Assembly: GCA_963653535.1 (NCBI GenBank)
Contig: CAVJWU010000044.1
Coordinates: 1 to 8,456 of the forward strand
DNA length: 8,456 nt
Source of the DNA: UBA3210 sp963653535
GTDB lineage: Bacteria; Bacillota_I; Bacilli_A; RFN20; CAG-449
Direction of reading: 5' to 3'
Positions 1 to 4,805 of the stretch are shown piece by piece. Position 1 is the stretch's first letter; the number at the start of each line of letters is the position of its first letter. The position numbers and the translations under genes are program-made. Below the pieces are notes generated by a model. It saw nothing but the letters and a program-made list of their open reading frames with translations. It did not search any database and had not been told where the DNA came from.

Positions 1-18
1 GCGTTCGATAAGTTTCAT
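1..18 (-). CDS. 5' end of an unidentified leftward gene
   Basis: Only the first six codons (MKLIER) are inside the window, so the product cannot be identified. The start is supported by an ATG at 18-16, a strong SD (GAGGTG, 30-25) six bases upstream, and a good promoter at 37-65. A competing ATG at 24-22 is followed at once by a TGA stop and is excluded. The gene has its own promoter, so it is probably not the tail of the phospholipase operon to its right. The inverted repeat over the promoter suggests regulated expression. Confidence 0.55.
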
Positions 19-36
19 TCACATCACCTCGATTTT

Positions 37-65
37 TTTATACCATATTATTTCCCAAAAGTCAA
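37..65 (-). promoter_or_regulatory. Promoter of the leftward edge gene
   Basis: Read on the minus strand, a -35 box TTGACT (65-60) and a -10 box TATAAA (42-37) are separated by exactly 17 bases. TG sits one base before the -10 (an extended -10). Transcription would begin near position 30, next to the GAGGTG ribosome site, giving a very short leader. It is the best-matching promoter in the window. Confidence 0.6.
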
Positions 66-87
66 AATTTTTTAATTTTGGGAAATA
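49..87. repeat. 12-bp inverted repeat overlapping the promoter (operator candidate)
   Basis: The arms are TATTTCCCAAAA (49-60) and its perfect reverse complement TTTTGGGAAATA (76-87), separated by 15 bases, so arm centres are about 27 bp apart. The inner arm fills the spacer between the -35 and -10 boxes of the leftward promoter, and the outer arm lies just upstream of the -35. The repeat is upstream of the predicted transcription start, so it should act as DNA, as an operator, rather than as an RNA hairpin. No regulator gene is visible to pair it with. Confidence 0.5.
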
Positions 88-88
88 G

Positions 89-102
89 AATTTACGTAAA
101 TT
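89..102. repeat. 14-bp perfect palindrome upstream of the left promoter
   Basis: AATTTACGTAAATT is self-complementary over all 14 bases. It lies two bases beyond the outer arm of the 49-87 inverted repeat, about 60-70 bp upstream of the predicted transcription start, a usual distance for an activator or auxiliary operator site. A short A+T-rich palindrome can also arise by chance, so the functional reading is tentative. Confidence 0.3.
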
Positions 103-238
103 AAATATCTTCCAAGCGTTTTCGCTCCTTATTGTTTTCTGCGGCGTTTTCCTTGCGCCATCCTTTTTTATTCTCTAATACTCCTTATTCAATCCTTTTC
201 GAATTTTCTTTACTCCATAAAAACGTCAATAAATCCAC
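101..238 (-). pseudogene. Possible decayed coding remnant (in-frame stop, no start)
   Basis: The plus strand here is unusually pyrimidine-rich, so the minus strand is purine-rich as in local genes. One minus frame reads from a GTG at 238-236, hits a TAA, then continues in the same frame to a TAA at 103-101. The last part contains WRKENAAENNKERKRLEDI, a charged, protein-like string using G+C-richer codons (GCC, CGC) than the neighbours. A second frame holds a ten-codon ORF (MAQGKRRRKQ), but without a well-spaced SD. The octamer GCGTTTTC occurs twice (116-123, 144-151). No family is recognisable. It could be the eroded end of a gene, a short structured RNA, or chance. Confidence 0.25.
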
Positions 239-405
239 AAAAAAAACTTATTTCAAACTATCCACGTTTTTTCTAATGAATATTATAAGCTTTAATAATG
301 TCACATGTTCAAAAAATACAAACAGGTCAAAATTAAATAATATATGATTTTTATTTTTTATTTTAAATTACGTATCTTCTTACAAAAAGATTTTTTAAAA
401 CCTTC
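239..405. other. A+T-rich intergenic stretch, nothing convincing seen
   Basis: This tract follows the 3' end of the four-helix membrane protein gene and should hold the terminator of that operon, but only weak all-A/T pairing near 383-398 is visible and there is no G+C-containing stem. No tRNA, ORF with an SD, or repeat array is seen. Confidence 0.4.
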
Positions 406-807
406 TTAATAAAGTTGGTTATGATTAGTTTTAGTAAATAATAAATATGCTTGAAGAAAGAGAAAATATAAATTACCAAGTACAATAAATAAGATATCAA
501 TAAAGTTAGTCGCATATGTAGAAATAATGACACTTGAAAGCAATATGGTAAGTGAAAAAAAGTATACATAAATGGTCAATTTATTATCGTTTTTAATAAA
601 ATAAATTAAAGATATAATACTTATAATAAATATCAATATCGCCAAAATAAAGCGGAAGGAATAAGATACATATCCTGTGACAACATTATTAAATATGGAT
701 ATTTCTTCACTGAAAAGAGTTCTTCCTTCAATTATGATAAAAAATAATGATAATAACATTAAAAAAGAAGCAATTATAATATTAACAATTTTAAGTAGTT
801 TCATCAT
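406..807 (-). CDS. Small four-helix membrane protein of unknown function
   Basis: The 133-residue product is almost entirely hydrophobic, with four likely membrane helices at about residues 7-27, 44-68, 76-98 and 104-126. A short polar loop containing EGRTLFSEE follows the first helix, and the C-terminal tail (TKTNHNQLY) is polar. No family was recognised. The start is the ATG at 807, because an SD-like AAAGGAA (820-814) sits six bases upstream; an ATG at 837 would begin inside the phospholipase gene without an SD. The gene starts two bases after the phospholipase stop codon and its SD lies within that gene's last codons, so the two are almost certainly translated in tandem. A role in anchoring, protecting from, or regulating the phospholipase is possible but is pure inference from context. 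Confidence 0.7.
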   Translation of the reverse strand: MMKLLKIVNIIIASFLMLLSLFFIIIEGRTLFSEEISIFNNVVTGYVSYSFRFILAILIFIISIISLIYFIKNDNKLTIYVYFFSLTILLSSVIISTYATNFIDILFIVLGNLYFLFLQAYLLFTKTNHNQLY

Positions 808-809
808 AA

Positions 810-1742
810 CTAATTCCTTTCTATTATGGTTGAACATAAATCATATGTAACAAAATCACTAACAATTATACCTAGATTTGTTCTTGTCTTTATTTCACTA
901 GGAAACCAAGTATTAATCATTTTTGCTGCACTACCTGAATATACTGGAGGAAAAGAATTTAAAAAATAACATGAAGTATAATTTAACGTTAATATATCGC
1001 TATGAGAGGAAGAATAATCTAGGCATCTAACAATTTCTTGTTTTTTTAATTCTACGTCATTAGTTTTATAATAATCTTGAACATGAATAAGACCATTATC
1101 TAAATCAAAAGTATTTTCTATTACATCATTATCTTGTTCAAGCCAACCTGAATAAGCATCAACACCAATTGTATTATCTTTATAACGTGATAATAAAACG
1201 ATTTTAGAACGAATTTCTTTTAAGGTAGTCGGTAAAGAACGATCTTTTTTAATAATATTTTCATAAGGTGAAAGTTCATTTTTTAAAGCTTCTTCAAAAG
1301 ATAAAGAAGAATTTTTTGCCGTTACTTCTTCTTTTATTGTAATTAATAATCCTTCTGAAGGATGTGAAGATAAAAATGTTGAAAAAGAATTTAAGGTCGA
1401 AGCAAAATCTAAATCTTGATCAGTAATTCCATGAACAACTTGTAATTTGTTGTTTTTTAATTGTAAACGAATATCAAAAAATCTAACACCGATATTTAAT
1501 TGTTCTAAAATAGATGTATCTTGACATTTTCCTGATAAATCGCCAATAGAATGTGTCGCTCCTGAATCATGGCTTCCAGGAATACTTAAATTCTTAATTA
1601 AAGTATCGTCACTAAAAAATTTTAACCATTCTACGTTATTCATATTAGAACTTTTCCCCAACGTAAAAACAGCTAAACAAGAAGAAACAACTGTTAAAGC
1701 ACTGATTGATATCGCGATAAAGAAATGTCTATTAATTTTCAT
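810..1742 (-). CDS. Secreted PI-PLC-like phospholipase C (PI-PLC X domain)
   Basis: This is a 310-residue enzyme of the bacterial phosphatidylinositol-specific phospholipase C family, which cleaves PI or GPI-type lipids by forming a cyclic inositol phosphate. A basic N-terminus and hydrophobic segment (about residues 7-28) form a signal peptide or anchor. VSSC at 19-22 resembles a lipobox, so a lipoprotein is possible. The catalytic pattern is complete: His58-Asp59 in IPGSHDSG, Asp90/Arg92 in RFFDIR, His104 in VVHG, Lys137 in TIKEE, Arg186, Asp223/Tyr225 in QDYYK, and Asp296 in IVSDF. The spacing follows that of Bacillus cereus PI-PLC (H32, D33, R69, H82, K115, R163, D198, Y200, D274) with a nearly constant offset. 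It therefore looks active, acting outside the cell or at the outer membrane face. The substrate (PI, GPI or another lipid) cannot be told from sequence. It is the first gene of a pair with the four-helix protein. No SD precedes the ATG. Confidence 0.85.
   Translation of the reverse strand: MKINRHFFIAISISALTVVSSCLAVFTLGKSSNMNNVEWLKFFSDDTLIKNLSIPGSHDSGATHSIGDLSGKCQDTSILEQLNIGVRFFDIRLQLKNNKLQVVHGITDQDLDFASTLNSFSTFLSSHPSEGLLITIKEEVTAKNSSLSFEEALKNELSPYENIIKKDRSLPTTLKEIRSKIVLLSRYKDNTIGVDAYSGWLEQDNDVIENTFDLDNGLIHVQDYYKTNDVELKKQEIVRCLDYSSSHSDILTLNYTSCYFLNSFPPVYSGSAAKMINTWFPSEIKTRTNLGIIVSDFVTYDLCSTIIERN
814..820 (-). promoter_or_regulatory. SD site deciding the start of the four-helix protein
   Basis: AAAGGAA on the minus strand (820-814) lies inside the final codons of the phospholipase gene and six bases before the ATG at 807. 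It selects the 807 start over an upstream ATG at 837 and implies coupled translation of the two genes. Confidence 0.65.
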
Positions 1743-1748
1743 ATATTA

Positions 1749-1777
1749 ATTATAATTTATCGCTAAATTCAAGTAAA
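1749..1777 (-). promoter_or_regulatory. Candidate promoter giving a near-leaderless phospholipase mRNA
   Basis: On the minus strand a perfect TATAAT (1754-1749) lies 17 bases after TTTACT (1777-1772), a 4/6 match to the -35 consensus. The -10 ends only six bases before the ATG at 1742, so transcription would begin at or next to the start codon. The absence of an SD in front of that ATG fits this. TATAAT is frequent by chance in DNA this A+T-rich, so the call is moderate. Confidence 0.4.
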
Positions 1778-1860
1778 TTAATCCTTAATTTTAGCCATTT
1801 CAATTTAGAATTTTCTATTGTAAATCATTAATTTAACGGATTTGTTAGAAGATTTTTTCA

Positions 1861-1887
1861 AAATAAAACCTACACATTAGTGTAGGT
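1861..1887 (-). terminator. Intrinsic terminator of the BcrAB-type operon
   Basis: An 8-bp perfect stem (1868-1875 with 1880-1887, ACCTACAC and GTGTAGGT) closes a four-base loop. On the minus strand it is followed by a T-rich run (1867-1861, TTTATTT). It begins about ten bases after the permease stop codon and separates the transporter operon from the phospholipase pair. Confidence 0.8.
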
Positions 1888-1897
1888 CATAAAGTTA

Positions 1898-2644
1898 TTA
1901 ATTATCTCTTTTTCTATTAACTAAGAATCCGCAGGCGAAGAAGGCTGCTCCATAAGCAAGACTTAAACCGACACAAGTCCATAATCTAGAAGCTTTAGTT
2001 TCAAAAGAAGAAAAATCACTGAGGAAATTTTCAAACCAATATTTAGAAATTTGTTTATCATTTAATCTTAAACCTGCTTCTATTAAAGTAATAATTAATG
2101 TTAATAAAATAGGTGCTGCGATAGAAGTTGCAATAGATATACCAACTTTTCTAATCATAATAGAAATTGCGAAAACTAATGTCGCATAGATTAATACATA
2201 TAATAATTGGCAAGTTAATAATCCAAAGATATTACCACTTTCAGTTCCTTTATCAAGTAAGAAAAGAGCAAGGAGGAAATTGAGTAATAATGTTACAACA
2301 AACATTAACGCGATACCAATTAAAGTAACTAAATATTTAGCCAAATAGACAAGGTCACTAGAATAACCTTTCGCATAAATATTTTTAATTGTTTGTTGAT
2401 CATAATCCGTACAAGCAAATAAGGAAACAAAGATACTAGAAATCATCGCAAACATCGATGATGATATAGCTGATATAACAACTTGTTTAACTGTAGTAGC
2501 TTGAACAACTGTGTCAGGATTATTCGCAGAAATTTTACTTACAATAATGATAATAAATGAAATTAATACCGCGATAGCAGTACATATATAAAGACTTTTT
2601 GTTTTAAAAAGCTTACGTAATTCAAATTTAAATAATTTAGACAT
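1898..2644 (-). CDS. ABC-2-type permease subunit (BcrB/LanE-G-like)
   Basis: The 248-residue protein has six predicted membrane helices (about residues 18-37, 55-78, 105-130, 142-163, 168-190 and 222-243) and a positively charged N-terminus (RKLFKTKS), the layout of ABC-2 permeases. The loop after helix 2 holds DYDQQTIKNIYAKGYSS and then VYLAKYL, which matches the cytoplasmic motif typical of BcrB, bacitracin and lantibiotic self-protection permeases. It should form the membrane channel driven by the ATPase encoded just upstream. Its ATG is one base past the ATPase stop codon, with AGGTAG and AAAGG as modest SD candidates inside that gene's end, so translation is probably coupled. A terminator follows. 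The substrate is unknown; peptides or membrane-active antibiotics are the usual ones in this family. Confidence 0.82.
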   Translation of the reverse strand: MSKLFKFELRKLFKTKSLYICTAIAVLISFIIIIVSKISANNPDTVVQATTVKQVVISAISSSMFAMISSIFVSLFACTDYDQQTIKNIYAKGYSSDLVYLAKYLVTLIGIALMFVVTLLLNFLLALFLLDKGTESGNIFGLLTCQLLYVLIYATLVFAISIMIRKVGISIATSIAAPILLTLIITLIEAGLRLNDKQISKYWFENFLSDFSSFETKASRLWTCVGLSLAYGAAFFACGFLVNRKRDN

Positions 2645-2645
2645 A

Positions 2646-3536
2646 TTATCTACCTAACCTTTCAATAAAGTATTGTTCTAAATCAGTTTCTGAATGAGAA
2701 ATTTCACTGACAGAGATTGAATTAGTAACTAATAATTTATTAATTGCTGCGCTATCATCTAAGTGATTATAAATATGAAGTCTATCTAATTTAATTTTAT
2801 ATTCTAAATCTGGATATGCTTTTTTAAGTAGTTTTAAACTCTTATCAATATCATCACATTTAATTCTTGTTGATTTTTGGCAATGTTCTTGTAATTCAGT
2901 TGAAGTAATTTCTTCAATTAATTTTCCTTCAGAAATAATACCATAACAATTTACAACTTTTGCGAGTTCATCAAGCAAGTGAGAAGAAATAATAAAAGTA
3001 ACTCCACTCTTATTTAATTCTAAGATAATATCTCTTATTTCTTTAATTCCAGCAGGATCTAAGCCATTAATAGGTTCATCAAGAATTAATACTTCAGGAT
3101 TACCAAGTAAAGCAATCGCTAAACCTAATCTTTGTTTCATACCTAAAGAGAATTGTCCAGCCTTTTTAGAACCAGTATTTCCTAAACCAACTTTATTTAG
3201 TATGTCATTAATAGTGTTTTTATCCGCGCCAAAGAGTTTTGCAAATCTTAACATATTTTCATAAGCGGTACAATTTTTATATAGACCTGGAGCTTCAATT
3301 AAAGAGCCAATCTTTTTTCTTCCTTCATTTAAATTTTTATCACCGTAAAGATAAATTTCTCCATTATTAGGTTTACTTAAACCAAGAATTAATTTCATTA
3401 AGGTTGTTTTACCTGCCCCATTTTTACCAATAAGACCATAAATATCGCCTTTTCTAACATGGATGGAAACATTATCTACAGCATTTCTAGATTTATAAGT
3501 TTTAACAAGATTCTTTGTTTCTATTATATATTCCAT
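2646..3536 (-). CDS. ABC transporter ATPase, BcrA/LanF type
   Basis: This 296-residue nucleotide-binding subunit has all the core motifs: Walker A GKNGAGKTT (37-45), signature FSLGMKQRL (129-137), Walker B VLILDEP (149-155, catalytic Glu154), D-loop GLDP and switch His186 in SSHLLDE. The Q-loop position is glutamate (Glu81 in SLIEAPGLY), the 'E-loop' described for LanF/BcrA-type immunity ATPases. A C-terminal extension of about 85 residues follows the catalytic domain, as is usual for this group. It pairs with the permease one base downstream and should power export, or removal from the membrane, of a peptide or lipophilic compound. The start at 3536 is supported by AAGGAA (3546-3541), four bases upstream. 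A 20-bp palindrome lies immediately before that SD, so control at the leader or by an operator is likely. Confidence 0.88.
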   Translation of the reverse strand: MEYIIETKNLVKTYKSRNAVDNVSIHVRKGDIYGLIGKNGAGKTTLMKLILGLSKPNNGEIYLYGDKNLNEGRKKIGSLIEAPGLYKNCTAYENMLRFAKLFGADKNTINDILNKVGLGNTGSKKAGQFSLGMKQRLGLAIALLGNPEVLILDEPINGLDPAGIKEIRDIILELNKSGVTFIISSHLLDELAKVVNCYGIISEGKLIEEITSTELQEHCQKSTRIKCDDIDKSLKLLKKAYPDLEYKIKLDRLHIYNHLDDSAAINKLLVTNSISVSEISHSETDLEQYFIERLGR

Positions 3537-3546
3537 ATAATTCCTT

Positions 3547-3566
3547 ATTAATAGATATCTATTAAT
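3547..3566. repeat. 20-bp perfect palindrome before the ATPase SD
   Basis: ATTAATAGATATCTATTAAT is identical to its own reverse complement across 20 bases. It lies between two SD-like AAGGAA motifs: one at 3574-3569 with no usable start codon after it, and one at 3546-3541 serving the ATPase. Relative to a TATAAT at 3593-3588 it would sit about 15-35 bases into the transcript. It could be an operator for a dimeric repressor (GntR- or TetR-type regulators often control such ABC pairs) or an RNA hairpin beside the ribosome site. Confidence 0.55.
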
Positions 3567-3587
3567 TTCCTTTCTTTGAGATTGTGC

Positions 3588-3593
3588 ATTATA
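3588..3593 (-). promoter_or_regulatory. Candidate -10 box for the BcrAB-type operon
   Basis: A perfect TATAAT is present on the minus strand, about 50 bases before the ATPase start. No good -35 box is found 16-18 bases further upstream, so the promoter would be weak, activator-dependent, or secondary to the upstream candidate at 3700-3729. Confidence 0.3.
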
Positions 3594-3619
3594 TTATTTA
3601 TTAAAAATTATGAAATGTG

Positions 3620-3670
3620 TTATCTTTTTAATAAACAATTCAATAAACTTAAAGGTAAATATTTTACCAT
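3620..3670 (-). CDS. Possible 16-residue leader peptide upstream of the ABC operon
   Basis: An ATG at 3670 opens a 16-codon frame, MVKYLPLSLLNCLLKR, ending in TAA at 3622-3620. It is preceded by AAAGGA (3684-3679) with an eight-base spacer, as good as the SDs of the real genes here. It lies about 80 bases upstream of the ATPase start in the same direction. A 6-bp hairpin (3654-3659 with 3663-3668) covers its first codons. Short leader ORFs control several antibiotic-responsive ABC genes through ribosome stalling, so a regulatory role is plausible. A frame this short can occur by chance, and nothing in the peptide itself is recognised. Confidence 0.3.
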   Translation of the reverse strand: MVKYLPLSLLNCLLKR

Positions 3671-3699
3671 TAACTAAGTCCTTTATAAAACACACTTAG
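3654..3699. repeat. Two small inverted repeats in the ABC operon leader
   Basis: GGTAAA (3654-3659) pairs with TTTACC (3663-3668) around a three-base loop. CTAAGT (3674-3679) pairs with ACTTAG (3694-3699) around 14 bases. If transcription starts near 3693, the first can fold in the RNA at the leader ORF start; the second would straddle the transcription start. Both are short and A+T-rich. Confidence 0.25.
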
Positions 3700-3729
3700 A
3701 ATATACTATATAAACATAAATAAAATCAA
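3700..3729 (-). promoter_or_regulatory. Candidate upstream promoter for the leader ORF and ABC operon
   Basis: On the minus strand TTGATT (3729-3724) and TATATT (3705-3700) are separated by 18 bases. Transcription would begin near 3693, about 23 bases before the leader ORF start and about 160 before the ATPase start. No strong terminator lies between the ArdC-like gene and this point (only a 7-bp A/T hairpin at 3759-3778), so readthrough from that gene is also possible. Confidence 0.3.
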
Positions 3730-3787
3730 TATAAATCATTTTTTAGTCGTAATTTCGCTACAAAAACATTATTTTGTAAATTTATTT

Positions 3788-4678
3788 TTAAGTTAGTACT
3801 TCTTCATTTAAATTTAATTCATTTTCAATACTTTTAATAAGTAAGTTTGAATAAGAAGAAATTAAATTTAAATTCTTTCTAAATTTTTTAATATCTCCAT
3901 TAGACCAGCCTAAAATATAAGAGAAATTAAAATTTGATGTATCGAGATGTAAATACGAAGAAACAACTAAAGCAATTGATTCAGCTTCTATTTCCTTAAT
4001 TGAACGAACTTCACTTTTCATTAATCCAAGAAAATCATCTCTTACTTCGCTATGGGCTAAAGCATGACCACATTCATGAATAGATGTTGAAATCGTTTGT
4101 AAATCACATAAATCATCCCTTATTTTAATTAGATGTTCTTTATGATTACAAAGGCCATATACATCTTCTCCTAATTCATCTTTTTTTACAAAAATAAAAT
4201 TAAATCCTTTCTCTTTTACGCATTTTTTAAGTCCTAAAAGAATCTTATCTTTATTGAGAATAACTTTCTCTTCATCAAAAGAAAAGACATCTAATTCTTT
4301 TCCATTAGTTTGTGAAAAATCAAACACATAATTAATTCTAAACCCATTAACTTTATAAACTTCTTTTTCATTTTCATCTTTATCTTTTTTTATTATTGGA
4401 CTAAAAATTTTAATCGCCTTTTCTCCTTTATTTATATGTCTACCTAAAGAATTCCATTTCTTCAAACCATATAAAGTTTTACTCGTCGGATATTGCGTTA
4501 AAATATACATTTGGTTATTAAAAGAGAACCTTCCTAAATTTCCCATCGCCATCAGTACTTCTTTATATTTTCCTTCTTTAATAAATTTTACTAAAGAATC
4601 ATCAATATCATTAATAATTACATTCAATTCTTCTTTAGTTATCCTTCTTTGATTTAATCTTTTTACTTCATTTTCCAT
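3788..4678 (-). CDS. ArdC/LtrC-like antirestriction protein with HExxH peptidase domain
   Basis: The 296-residue protein has two parts. Residues about 10-125 match the ArdC-type ssDNA-binding N-terminal domain, with the conserved run FSFNNQMYILTQYP, then LKKWNSLGRHINKGEKAIKI. The C-terminal half is a zinc metallopeptidase-like domain: HECGH at 201-205, a third-ligand Glu in KEIEAES (228-234), and the family motif YLHLDTSNFNFSYILGWS (242-259). In ArdC and LtrC relatives these proteins ride on conjugative plasmids, ICEs and phages, where ArdC protects incoming DNA from restriction. The start is the ATG at 4678, because GAGGTG (4690-4685) is a correctly spaced SD; the GTG at 4687 that extends the frame by three codons is part of that SD. 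No conjugation, integrase or toxin gene adjoins it, which is unusual. It is divergent from the exporter operon. Confidence 0.8.
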   Translation of the reverse strand: MENEVKRLNQRRITKEELNVIINDIDDSLVKFIKEGKYKEVLMAMGNLGRFSFNNQMYILTQYPTSKTLYGLKKWNSLGRHINKGEKAIKIFSPIIKKDKDENEKEVYKVNGFRINYVFDFSQTNGKELDVFSFDEEKVILNKDKILLGLKKCVKEKGFNFIFVKKDELGEDVYGLCNHKEHLIKIRDDLCDLQTISTSIHECGHALAHSEVRDDFLGLMKSEVRSIKEIEAESIALVVSSYLHLDTSNFNFSYILGWSNGDIKKFRKNLNLISSYSNLLIKSIENELNLNEEVLT

Positions 4679-4684
4679 ATTCTT

Positions 4685-4690
4685 CACCTC
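4685..4690 (-). promoter_or_regulatory. SD site deciding the ArdC-like start
   Basis: GAGGTG on the minus strand lies six bases before the ATG at 4678. Its last three bases are the GTG that opens a three-codon longer frame, so the longer start is an artefact. Confidence 0.75.
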
Positions 4691-4779
4691 TATTTATATA
4701 ATGTGAAAACAAAGCGTTATCATCCTAAAAAAAATAATAAAATTATTTAATTTACTTTATTTTAAATGTATACAAGATA

Positions 4780-4800
4780 TATAATTTTCGCCGTGAGGAA
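4780..4800 (+). promoter_or_regulatory. -10 box and SD of the exporter operon
   Basis: TATAAT at 4780-4785 lies ahead of a GAGGAA ribosome site (4795-4800), which is five bases before the ATG at 4806. The leader would be only about 14 bases, too short for an attenuator. No convincing -35 box is found at 16-18 bases. The 8-bp palindrome TGTATACA (4767-4774) just upstream could be a regulator site or chance. Confidence 0.4.
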
Positions 4801-4805
4801 ATCAT

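Noticed and set aside
132..347. 71-residue plus-strand frame
   Set aside because: It starts at TTG with no SD. The composition is that of pyrimidine-rich non-coding DNA, and it lies opposite a better though decayed minus-strand reading.
363..569. 68-residue minus-strand frame
   Set aside because: It overlaps the four-helix membrane protein gene in another frame and has no SD; the hydrophobic look comes from the shared T-rich sequence.
808..837. Ten-codon N-terminal extension of the four-helix protein
   Set aside because: It would start inside the phospholipase gene without an SD, whereas the ATG at 807 has AAAGGAA at the right distance.
3759..3778. 7-bp hairpin after the ArdC-like gene as a terminator
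   Set aside because: The stem (TACAAAA with TTTTGTA) has a single G-C pair and no T run follows it on the minus strand, so it is too weak to call.
3537..3787. Riboswitch or T-box in the transporter leader
   Set aside because: No known aptamer core, T-box motif or terminator/antiterminator pair could be recognised; only short A+T-rich inverted repeats are present.
4767..4774. TGTATACA palindrome as an operator of the exporter operon
   Set aside because: Eight bases without extended symmetry is within chance for this composition; only its position next to the -10 is suggestive.
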